From Alphaproteobacteria bacterium (GTDB taxonomy: Bacteria > Pseudomonadota > Alphaproteobacteria > Micavibrionales > UBA1664): a DNA stretch of 13,889 nt. The stretch is taken from assembly GCA_018969935.1 (NCBI GenBank), contig JAGWXJ010000042.1, forward strand, positions 1 to 13,889. The letters are read 5' to 3'. Each line of letters opens with the position of its first letter. Position 1 is the stretch's first letter. Both the position numbers and the translations under genes were made by a program. The notes under the pieces were generated by a model. It had not been told where the DNA came from. It saw nothing but the letters and a program-made list of their open reading frames with translations, and did no database searches. Positions 5,724 through 12,662 of this stretch are shown here, piece after piece.

Positions 5724-7748
5724 ATGGCAATCCTGCGCAAATTCGTATCCTATCTTGCCATTCTGATTTTGGGGCTGGTCATCGCTTATGCCGTGCATAG
5801 CAAGGCTACAGTGGATATGCAGGGTGTGCTTGCGGCGTATAAGGCCGATTCCCATACGAAATCGATGGCGACAGCCGCGCAGATTGAAGATGCTTTCAAG
5901 CAGATCTACCAGAACATCCGTACCATTTCATTTTTGCCCAGTGTCCGGAACATCGACCGTTACGGCAAGACGCTGGATGACAACGCGCTGCAATCCATCC
6001 AGCAGATTTACAACAACCTAGCCAGTAACGTTTCCATGTCGGAGGTGTATGTGGTACCTGCCGACCTTGATGGCGACAGGATTGACCCCAATACCGGCAA
6101 ACCGGAATTCCCTATCCTCATGTTCGACCAGCTGATCGTCGCGCCTGAAGCTGCTACCGATGCCGCTGCCGAGGAAGAAGATGCCAACGCACCCGAGGCT
6201 GTCGAGATTTACGAATACCGCCAGATGAAGGAGCAGAATGCGTATCTGCTCAAGAACTTCCCGAAATTCAGCGTTGAAAATGCCCTCAACCAGCCTGTTA
6301 TAAGCGGCGAGCCGGTTATCACGTGCGACAACTCGGAATTTGAAAAGAGCCGCAAGGATGAAGACCGTACAGGCATTATTTTGTCCGTTCCCTTCTACTC
6401 CATGGAAGGGGCTTTCAAAGGCATGATATCCGGTATTATCCGCAACAACGTGCTGCGCGGCATGCTGCCCGCCAAGGACTATGCCCTGTTCAATCAGGAG
6501 TACCGTACAATCCTGCCTTCGCTTGAAGAAGGCAGACAGACATCGGCCATCGAACATATCAAGGCAGGCGAGCCGGAAGACGGTTTGCTGTACTCGGAAG
6601 TGATAGACATCAAAACAGCTGACCCGCGTTCGGGCTGGAAATTGTGGGTGGGTTTCCCTGATTCCTATTTCTATGAAAGCGCTGAATACAAGGGTGTCCG
6701 CAACTTCCAGATTGCCGGTTACATATTTGCAGTAATAGTAACGTTAATTGGCTGGGGAGTTATATGGTTTGTCCGTCGTAACTTTCGTATCGTGCAGGAA
6801 AATGCCGCGCTTTTGGAGCGCCGCGTGAAAGAGCGCACGGATGAGGTTGAAACCATGGTCCGCAACCAGCAGGCGCAAAAACAACGCGCCGAGGAAGAAC
6901 GAAAGGCTGCCATGCTTGCAATGGCGCAGTCATTCGACGAGCAGACACACGATATCGTGCAGTCGGTTATACAATCTGCAATTGGCCTCAAGGCAGCGGC
7001 CGAGCAAATGGCATCCAGCTTCCAGTCGGTTGTGCAGTCTGGACTCGTTGTATCAAGTGCTGCCAATATCGCCGACCAAAACGTACAAACCGTTGCATCG
7101 GCTACGGAAGAGCTGAGCGCATCCTCGCGTGAAATCTCACAGCAGGTTTCGGCCGTTGCCACAAAAAGCAGCATGGCTGCCGTGGGTGCGGATAAAACAA
7201 GCCAGTCGATTGCCGAACTGGACCGCCTTGCGCAGTCCATTGGCGGTGTTGTCGGGGCCATTAAAGACATTGCCGACCAAACGAACCTGCTTGCCCTTAA
7301 TGCCACCATCGAGGCTGCACGGGCGGGCGAAGCCGGCAAGGGTTTTGCCGTTGTTGCCGATGAAGTAAAAAAACTGGCCATGGAAACAGCCAGCAAAACC
7401 GAGGAAATCAACAAGCAGGTAACCGATATCCAGCAGGCGGTTAAGGTGTCGGTGGAGGCTGTCGATATCATCCTCAAGGAAGTGAAACAGATTGATGCCG
7501 CCGCTGCATCCGTATCTTCGGCAGTTGAAGAACAGAATGCCGCGACCAGCGAAATCAGCCGCAACGTGACCGTGGCTTCTGAGGAAACGCAGAAAGTTTC
7601 ATCGAGTATTGTCGAGGTAAACGACGTGATGTCGGAAGCAGAGCGCGGTGTGGTTACAGTGACGCAATCCGCTGACAAGCTGAATGCCGTTGCCAGAAAC
7701 CTTGAAGCGCAGATTGCCGACTTCCTTGCGACAATCCGTAAAGGGTAA
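5724..7748 (+). CDS. Methyl-accepting chemotaxis protein (transmembrane chemoreceptor)
   Basis: The 674-aa receptor has TM1 at about 7-26, a periplasmic sensor region to about 327, TM2 at about 328-351, then a charged coiled coil (352-400) and the antiparallel signalling domain. The sensor looks like a Cache-type module (for example GIILSVPFYSMEGAFKGMIS, 217-236), with an Ala/Glu/Asp-rich insertion at about 140-160. The signalling tip is unmistakable (DQTNLLALNATIEAARAGEA, 518-537, then KGFAVVADEVKKLA). After TM2 there is no recognisable HAMP domain; the RRVKERTDEVE stretch resembles the linker helices of histidine kinases. The C-terminus (FLATIRKG) lacks a CheR/CheB docking pentapeptide. GAGG eight bases before the ATG supports the start. 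No che genes are nearby, so it is an orphan receptor that would signal to a remote CheA/CheW array. Its stop abuts the stop of the opposing gene. Confidence 0.95.
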   Translation: MAILRKFVSYLAILILGLVIAYAVHSKATVDMQGVLAAYKADSHTKSMATAAQIEDAFKQIYQNIRTISFLPSVRNIDRYGKTLDDNALQSIQQIYNNLASNVSMSEVYVVPADLDGDRIDPNTGKPEFPILMFDQLIVAPEAATDAAAEEEDANAPEAVEIYEYRQMKEQNAYLLKNFPKFSVENALNQPVISGEPVITCDNSEFEKSRKDEDRTGIILSVPFYSMEGAFKGMISGIIRNNVLRGMLPAKDYALFNQEYRTILPSLEEGRQTSAIEHIKAGEPEDGLLYSEVIDIKTADPRSGWKLWVGFPDSYFYESAEYKGVRNFQIAGYIFAVIVTLIGWGVIWFVRRNFRIVQENAALLERRVKERTDEVETMVRNQQAQKQRAEEERKAAMLAMAQSFDEQTHDIVQSVIQSAIGLKAAAEQMASSFQSVVQSGLVVSSAANIADQNVQTVASATEELSASSREISQQVSAVATKSSMAAVGADKTSQSIAELDRLAQSIGGVVGAIKDIADQTNLLALNATIEAARAGEAGKGFAVVADEVKKLAMETASKTEEINKQVTDIQQAVKVSVEAVDIILKEVKQIDAAAASVSSAVEEQNAATSEISRNVTVASEETQKVSSSIVEVNDVMSEAERGVVTVTQSADKLNAVARNLEAQIADFLATIRKG

Positions 7749-9401
7749 TTAGCCAAAAAGGCCGTTTAAAACGCTAAAGCCCAAGGCCATGGCAGCAATA
7801 CCGATGCATAGCCACAGGCCAGGGGCGCCCGGCTTTGGTAGCGGCATTTGCCCGCCAGAAACCACGCCTAAACCTTCCAGTACGTTTTTGGATGCCTTGC
7901 CTGCGGCCATGCGGATGGCGTGTGTGCCGGCTGCTGCAAGCAATACTGCAAAGATCAAATCAAAGACGTATGCGAGGCCGCCTGTGGTGCCTTCCGGTAG
8001 AACCGCGCCTGATACCGCATCCCGCCCGCCGTACATGTAATAGGCCGCAAGCAGCACCAGCGATACGCCCAGAGCGCCACCCATTGCAACCATGCGCGGC
8101 CACAAGGACAGGCGCGACAGGGCAGTATTGGCATCCTTTACAATGCGCTTTGCCGTATTTTCGGAGAGGCCGAGCGTGTAGGTTTCCATGAGGGATTTTA
8201 GCGCGCGTTTGCTGTTGCCACGCACGAGGCTGCGCAGCGTATCGCCAAGCGCCCGCCAGCGTGCGCATTCGAGTATTTTTTGCGTCGATGCTGCGCCACC
8301 TGCTGCCGCTTCCGAGAGAATTTCCAAGCCGGGTTTTAACAGTGCGTCCATGAATTCGGGGACTTCGAGCAGGCGCGCCTTAAAGCCCGCAAGTTTGGGC
8401 CTGATGGAGCCTTTGCCCATGGCGATATCCAGTTCAGCGAACGGCATTTCAGCACGGTAAAGGAACCAGAGCGATGCGCCTTGAGATATATCGGCTTCAG
8501 GTGCCAGCATCTCGGCATCGCGGCCAAGAATGGGTGTTATGCGCGCGTGCCCATCGGTTGCCAGTTTGGCACCGCCGACGCGGTCAATAAGGGTTACAAG
8601 CGCAGGCGGCAGCCCTTTGGTGCGCAGGCGGAATGTTGTTTGCGCAGTGAGCGTTACTGCCCATGATTTGGTGGTCCAGCCCTGACCGCCACAACCCTCG
8701 CAAATTTTTTTGCCGTGGCCCTGACATTCCGGGCAGGTGATCATGCGCTGGCTTTGGCATACAGGGCAAACCGACAGGCCGCGACCTGCACAGGCATGGC
8801 AAACGACCGGGCCTTGAGGTGTCAGTATTTGCCCGCGCCCCTGACAGGTGATGCATGCGACACCCCCCTGCCCGTGGCAGCGATAACAAGTGATGCGCAT
8901 TTGCCCGAGGCAGTTGTGGCAAGGTGTGCCGCCGGCACCACGGCATTTGCCGCAAGGTTCGTGCGCGACAAACGTGCGCGTGACCTGCGGCAGCGGAATT
9001 GCATCGCCCGATACACCAAAACCCTGATCGGGGCGGGCAAGCACTGTTTCATGGACAAGGCCAAGCACGCCCCTGTCTGAGGCTACACGGCTTACAAAAT
9101 CCTGTACGGCCTCATTGATTTGCTGCGGCTGGATTATCTGCCCATCGGTGAAGCGGCCGCTGCGTTTTGCTTCCTGCACGCTTGGAGCCAGATGTACCGA
9201 TGTGGTGCCATAAAAGCCGTGCACGAAACCGTTGATGGCGCGTAGTTCCACCGATGAAGGCTTCAGGCCGTTGCCCTGTACCTGTTTTCTGATGCGTGCG
9301 ATCGCACCCTCGGCCAGCGCCGGATCGACAGGCGGAGGGGGAAGCGGCTTTTCGGGCGCGCCATCGTCTTCCATCACCATGGTGAAGGGGGGCAGTGCCA
9401 T
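7749..9401 (-). CDS. Membrane protein with eight CxxC motifs (extended DnaJ-type zinc ladder)
   Basis: I do not know a named family for the whole 550-aa protein. Residues 1-140 are probably soluble, with a proline-rich start. Residues 150-237 hold eight CxxC motifs, with first cysteines at 150, 161, 172, 183, 201, 212, 223 and 234: four at 11-residue steps, an 18-residue gap, then four more. Several read CxxCxGxG as in the DnaJ cysteine-rich domain, which has only four. No J-domain is present. Residues about 245-430 are a soluble region of unknown fold. Three hydrophobic segments near 433-456, 476-497 and 525-548 anchor the C-terminus. A zinc-binding membrane-associated chaperone, thiol-disulphide or scaffold role is possible, but the function is unknown. 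TAGGA, overlapping the stop of the upstream TrpR-like gene, serves as its ribosome site, so the two are co-transcribed. The C-terminal codons meet the chemoreceptor stop head-on. Confidence 0.9.
   Translation of the reverse strand: MALPPFTMVMEDDGAPEKPLPPPPVDPALAEGAIARIRKQVQGNGLKPSSVELRAINGFVHGFYGTTSVHLAPSVQEAKRSGRFTDGQIIQPQQINEAVQDFVSRVASDRGVLGLVHETVLARPDQGFGVSGDAIPLPQVTRTFVAHEPCGKCRGAGGTPCHNCLGQMRITCYRCHGQGGVACITCQGRGQILTPQGPVVCHACAGRGLSVCPVCQSQRMITCPECQGHGKKICEGCGGQGWTTKSWAVTLTAQTTFRLRTKGLPPALVTLIDRVGGAKLATDGHARITPILGRDAEMLAPEADISQGASLWFLYRAEMPFAELDIAMGKGSIRPKLAGFKARLLEVPEFMDALLKPGLEILSEAAAGGAASTQKILECARWRALGDTLRSLVRGNSKRALKSLMETYTLGLSENTAKRIVKDANTALSRLSLWPRMVAMGGALGVSLVLLAAYYMYGGRDAVSGAVLPEGTTGGLAYVFDLIFAVLLAAAGTHAIRMAAGKASKNVLEGLGVVSGGQMPLPKPGAPGLWLCIGIAAMALGFSVLNGLFG
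8691..8954 (-). other. Eight-fold CxxC repeat region (two blocks of four)
   Basis: This is the coding stretch for residues 150-237 of the membrane protein. Seven of eight motifs are flanked by glycines or a further hydrophobic-Cys step, repeating every 33 bases within each block. The DNA itself is diverged, so the repeat is visible mainly in protein. The 18-residue gap contains GRGQILTPQGPVV and looks like a turn between two arms. Confidence 0.9.
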
Positions 9402-9409
9402 CGGTTATC

Positions 9410-9706
9410 CTATTTCAGTCTTTCCAATATGGCCTTGTAGCCTTGGTGTGGCTCCTGCTCCAGAAACCTTGCAACACGGCCAACGGTTGTGGTGCTTGCA
9501 CCGGTTTCGGCGGAAATTTCGCGATATGACATATCCCCTGCGGCCAGCAAGCGGGCGATGAGCCAACGTTCACCGAAGTCTTTTATTTCGCCCGGCGTGC
9601 AAAGGTCTATCAGAAAGCGGCGGATCTCATCCTCCGACTTCAATAGTGTCAGAGCCTTGCAAAGGGATGCGAAGCGTTGCTCGGGCGTTTCGTTTTTTGT
9701 GGCCAT
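9410..9706 (-). CDS. TrpR-like YerC/YecD family DNA-binding protein
   Basis: The 98-aa protein matches the YerC/YecD branch of the TrpR superfamily. It has N-terminal helices (RFASLCKALTLLKSEDEIRR), the DLCTPGEIKDFGERWLIARL core (34-53) typical of the group, and a helix-turn-helix in SYREISAETGASTTTVGRVA (60-79). Members are small, all-helical, probably dimeric repressors of largely unknown targets; the tryptophan-binding role of TrpR should not be assumed. No Shine-Dalgarno precedes the ATG. The stop lies 8 bases before the start of the eight-CxxC membrane protein, whose expression it may accompany or control. It diverges from the DUF6489-mnmE operon across an 87-base gap, so it could act on both promoters. 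Confidence 0.88.
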   Translation of the reverse strand: MATKNETPEQRFASLCKALTLLKSEDEIRRFLIDLCTPGEIKDFGERWLIARLLAAGDMSYREISAETGASTTTVGRVARFLEQEPHQGYKAILERLK

Positions 9707-9712
9707 GGGGGC

Positions 9713-9742
9713 ACATTAGGATGCAAGCCCCCTTATCGTCAA
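9713..9742 (-). promoter_or_regulatory. Candidate promoter for the TrpR-like gene
   Basis: On the minus strand TTGACG (complement of 9737-9742) is followed after 18 bases by TAATGT (complement of 9713-9718). The -35 is good and the -10 poor. Transcription would begin at or very near the ATG at 9706, which has no Shine-Dalgarno, so a leaderless mRNA is possible. Confidence 0.35.
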
Positions 9743-9793
9743 AACGAAACTGGTGTAATAGGGGTTCATCCAGCCACAACAGGAGGTAGCCCT

Positions 9794-10081
9794 ATGAAAT
9801 TTACGGTGAATGTCGATTGTACGCCTGAAGAAGCCCGCGCTTTTCTGGGCCTCCCCGATTTTGCGCCCATGCAACAGGCCGTTTTGAGCCAGATGCAGGA
9901 CCAAGTGCAAAAGAACATGAACGCCATGGACCCCGAAGGCATCATGAAAATGTGGATGCCGAACGCCATGAGCGGCATGCAGGCTTTTTCCGAACTCCAG
10001 CAATCCATCTGGCAGCAAATGACATCGATAGCGAATGCCGATGCGCCCGCAGCCAGCAGCGGTAAAAAGCGTAAAGGCTAA
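9794..10081 (+). CDS. Small DUF6489-type protein
   Basis: The 95-aa protein starts MKFTVNVDCTPEEARAFLGL and continues with a conserved LPDF segment, a helical Met/Gln-rich middle (QMQDQVQKNMNAMDPEG), an aromatic FSELQQSIWQQM helix and a Lys-rich tail (GKKRKG). I recall this pattern as the alphaproteobacterial DUF6489 family, of unknown function; assignment is from memory. It is cytoplasmic with no membrane segment. A strong AGGAGGT (9781-9787) sets the start. Its stop overlaps the first base of mnmE (TAATG), indicating translational coupling and a possible link to MnmE expression or function. Confidence 0.85.
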   Translation: MKFTVNVDCTPEEARAFLGLPDFAPMQQAVLSQMQDQVQKNMNAMDPEGIMKMWMPNAMSGMQAFSELQQSIWQQMTSIANADAPAASSGKKRKG

Positions 10082-11427
10082 TGGTTGATACGATTTACGC
10101 GCTTGCTTCCGCCCCCGGCCGTGCCGGGGTTGCGGTTGTGCGCGTATCAGGCCCCCTTGCCCACACGAGCCTTGCGGGCTTAACCGAGCCATTGGCACTG
10201 CCCGATGCGCGGCAGGCCAGCGTGCGCCGTTTGAAGCACCCGCAAAGCGCCGCATTTATCGACGAGGCGATGGTTATACGGTTTAACGCGCCAAACTCGT
10301 TTACGGGTGAGGACGTGGTTGAATACCATCTGCATGGTGGCCGAGCGGTGATTGACGCGCTGTTGGCGGCGCTTGCGGCTGCTGATGGCCACAGGCTTGC
10401 TGGCCCAGGTGAATTTACGCGCCGCGGGTTTGAAAATGGCCGCATGGACCTGACGGCTGCCGAAGCTATTGCTGACCTTATTGCCGCCGAAACCGAGGCC
10501 CAGCGCGAGCAGGCGCTGGCGCAAATGGCGGGCGGGCTATCCCGCCTTTATGACGGCTGGGCTGACAGGCTTACCAAGAGCCTTGCGCATCTTGAGGCCG
10601 ATATCGATTTCCCCGATGAGGATTTGCCGGAGGGTGTGGCAGGACTTGTCAGGCCTGTTATCAGGCAGGTTTCCTTTGAAATCGGGCAGCATTTGAATGA
10701 CGGGCGCCGTGGCGAGCGGTTGCGCGAGGGCGTGAAGATTGCTGTCGTAGGTGCACCAAACGCTGGAAAATCAAGCCTTGTCAATGCGTTAGCCCAGCGC
10801 GAGGTTGCTATTGTATCGGATATCCCGGGTACCACGCGCGATGTTATCGAGGTGCATCTGAACCTTGGCGGGTATCCGGTTATCGTTGCGGATACGGCAG
10901 GTTTACGACCTGACCAGATTGGTCAGCACGGGCATGACGCGATTGAGCAGGAAGGTATCAGACGGGCGCTTCAATATGCTCAAGATGCTGATATTATTTT
11001 ACTTTTGTTTGATGGTGCGGCGTTGCCATCGCTTGATCAGCATACCCTGAAGTTGTGGGATGAACGGACTATCGCGTTTGCAACCAAGGCGGATATCGCC
11101 CGTGCCGCCCCCCGTGTGAAGGGGGAATCGTTGCCTGTATTATCGGTTTCGACGGGCGAGGGGCTGGATAGGCTTATCACCGCCCTCACCCGCAAGGTTG
11201 GCGATGTGATGGGTGCTTCGGACCGCCCTTACCTGACCCGTGCCCGCCACCGCGAGGCGTTGCAAAATACCATGACCGCCCTCGCCCGCGCCGAGGACGC
11301 CATGTTGCCCGAGCTGATAGCCGAGGATGTGCGCCTTGCCGTGCGATCCCTCGGGCGGATTACGGGGCGCGTGGACGTCGAGGACCTGCTGGATATCATC
11401 TTCCGTGATTTTTGTATCGGGAAGTAA
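10081..11427 (+). CDS. mnmE: tRNA modification GTPase MnmE
   Basis: MnmE works with MnmG to install carboxymethylaminomethyl-type groups on wobble U34 of certain tRNAs, using GTP, FAD and a methylene-tetrahydrofolate carbon. The 448-aa length is typical. The N-terminal folate-binding domain starts DTIYALASAPGRAGVAVVRV, and GPGEFTRRGFENGRMDLTAA (108-127) is a signature. The G domain has G1 GAPNAGKSS (224-232), G2 TTRD (251-254) and G3 DTAG (271-274). G4 reads TKAD (335-338) instead of the usual NKxD. The C-terminus FCIGK carries the catalytic Cys445. It shares one base with the upstream stop and is followed 2 bases later by the SGNH-like gene, so three genes form one operon. mnmG lies one gene further on. 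Confidence 0.97.
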   Translation: MVDTIYALASAPGRAGVAVVRVSGPLAHTSLAGLTEPLALPDARQASVRRLKHPQSAAFIDEAMVIRFNAPNSFTGEDVVEYHLHGGRAVIDALLAALAAADGHRLAGPGEFTRRGFENGRMDLTAAEAIADLIAAETEAQREQALAQMAGGLSRLYDGWADRLTKSLAHLEADIDFPDEDLPEGVAGLVRPVIRQVSFEIGQHLNDGRRGERLREGVKIAVVGAPNAGKSSLVNALAQREVAIVSDIPGTTRDVIEVHLNLGGYPVIVADTAGLRPDQIGQHGHDAIEQEGIRRALQYAQDADIILLLFDGAALPSLDQHTLKLWDERTIAFATKADIARAAPRVKGESLPVLSVSTGEGLDRLITALTRKVGDVMGASDRPYLTRARHREALQNTMTALARAEDAMLPELIAEDVRLAVRSLGRITGRVDVEDLLDIIFRDFCIGK

Positions 11428-11429
11428 GC

Positions 11430-12608
11430 ATGGCTTTGCAAATCGCCATCGGTTTTATTTGTTTGCTTGCTGGTGTTTTTGGTATCGAGCTTGTGTTGGC
11501 CAAGACCCAGCTGGTGCCTGCCAACGAGATTGATATCCCTGCCATGGCGCGGCAGGCGGCTGCCAAGCGCGGCGCCCCTTTTGATACACGTGATATTTAC
11601 GAGGTTGTGCGCGATGCGCGGACTGAAAACGCGCGCAGTTACCACACCCTTTCATCGGCGTATTTTGCGCAAGACCCCGCAGGTTCGATGATTGCGCTGG
11701 ACGGCAAACCCGTGTTGCCGCTGGGTATCAATACCAAGGCCGATACGTATTATTGTTGGGATACTGGTTTGCCGATCAAGCTGAGCACGGACCGTTACGG
11801 CTTCAGGAATCCCGATGCCCTGTGGGATGAAGCGCCGATTGATGTGTTGGTGTTGGGTGACAATTACGCCTTTGGCGCCTGCCTGCCGATGGATGAAAGT
11901 TTTGTGGGCGTGATGCGCGCACGTGTGCCCAAAACCATCAGCCTTGGTGTTTCATCGATGGGCATACTGGCCGAGCTGGGCACGCTGCGGGAATACGGGG
12001 CGCTTTTGAAGCCTAAAACGGTTGTGCTTTTCTTTTTGCCTGATGATGTGCGCGATGTGGTGCGGGAAGCCGAAAACCCGATTTACAAGCAGTACATGGA
12101 CCCCGCGTTCAGGCAGGGTTTGCCTGAACTTGCGGGCCGCTTGCAGGAGCCTATGGATACGCTGGCCGAGGCGTATCACGAGAAAACGCGGCTGGCATTC
12201 GAGGCCGCGGGCAAACAAACGAAGCCGTTTTACAAAGTGCCGCAGATAAGGGCGCTGATGAAGTATTGGCGGTATGGCCCTACGCGCAGGCCAGCCCCTG
12301 TCATTGATATTGATGCCTATATGGCGGGCCTTGCACGTATGGCGGCCGACGTGAAGGCAATGGATGCGCGGTTTGTGTTTGTGTATTTGCCCGATTGCGA
12401 TGATTTCGGGCAAGGGGAATGGAAGCAGAGTTTACTTGATAAAGTCGCTGCGTTGGATGTCCAGATTGTTGATGCGGAGGCTGCTATCGAGGTCGCCCTG
12501 CCCCGCGGTGTTGCCGATGCGCGGTATTATTGCCCCGGCCACTTTAACCCCGCTGGTGCCAAAGTTGTTGGCGAAGCTGTTTTGAAGGCGTTGGGCGCCC
12601 TGCCCTGA
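11430..12608 (+). CDS. SGNH-hydrolase-like membrane-anchored protein, apparently lacking catalytic residues
   Basis: The 392-aa protein has an N-terminal hydrophobic segment (about 3-23), a signal anchor or signal peptide, so the rest probably lies in the periplasm. STDRYGFRNP (119-128) precedes the SGNH-like core, as in many GDSL/SGNH proteins of envelope polysaccharide loci. Block I reads VLGDNYAFG (141-149) where active enzymes have GDS, so Asn145 replaces the nucleophile. Block II keeps a glycine (LGVSSMG). Block III reads FLPDDVRD (202-209) instead of GND. Block V reads CPGHFNPAG (368-376), with the His but Cys in place of the usual Asp. It may be a binding pseudoenzyme or use another chemistry. 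The ATG at 11430 was preferred over a TTG at 11412 because GGGAAG precedes it and the hydrophobic helix follows. It lies 2 bases after mnmE. Confidence 0.8.
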   Translation: MALQIAIGFICLLAGVFGIELVLAKTQLVPANEIDIPAMARQAAAKRGAPFDTRDIYEVVRDARTENARSYHTLSSAYFAQDPAGSMIALDGKPVLPLGINTKADTYYCWDTGLPIKLSTDRYGFRNPDALWDEAPIDVLVLGDNYAFGACLPMDESFVGVMRARVPKTISLGVSSMGILAELGTLREYGALLKPKTVVLFFLPDDVRDVVREAENPIYKQYMDPAFRQGLPELAGRLQEPMDTLAEAYHEKTRLAFEAAGKQTKPFYKVPQIRALMKYWRYGPTRRPAPVIDIDAYMAGLARMAADVKAMDARFVFVYLPDCDDFGQGEWKQSLLDKVAALDVQIVDAEAAIEVALPRGVADARYYCPGHFNPAGAKVVGEAVLKALGALP

Positions 12609-12621
12609 ATGTTTCAAAATC

Positions 12622-12630
12622 TGTGGATAA
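12622..12630 (-). promoter_or_regulatory. Perfect DnaA box upstream of mnmG
   Basis: TGTGGATAA on the plus strand is the exact consensus TTATCCACA on the minus strand. It lies in the 54-base gap before mnmG, 33 bases before the ATG, overlapping where a -35 element would sit. It is a better box than any in the putative oriC. DnaA control of mnmG, or DnaA titration, is possible. Confidence 0.65.
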
Positions 12631-12648
12631 GCGGGCGGGTTTTCGGTA

Positions 12649-12654
12649 TATAAC
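12649..12654 (+). promoter_or_regulatory. Candidate -10 box of mnmG
   Basis: TATAAC (five of six matches) sits 8 bases before the ATG, so transcription would begin around 12661 and mnmG would be leaderless or nearly so. No -35 of quality is found; the DnaA box lies upstream. No Shine-Dalgarno is present. Confidence 0.35.
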
Positions 12655-12662
12655 TGCCCCAT

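Noticed and set aside
6719..7756. Long minus-strand open frame opposite the chemoreceptor
   Set aside because: Very Ser/Ala/Thr-rich translation typical of the reverse strand of a chemoreceptor signalling domain; no start signals.
8691..8954. DNA tandem repeat or CRISPR-like array in the CxxC region
   Set aside because: The 33-base periodicity reflects the protein repeat; the units are diverged in DNA and there are no conserved direct repeats with spacers.
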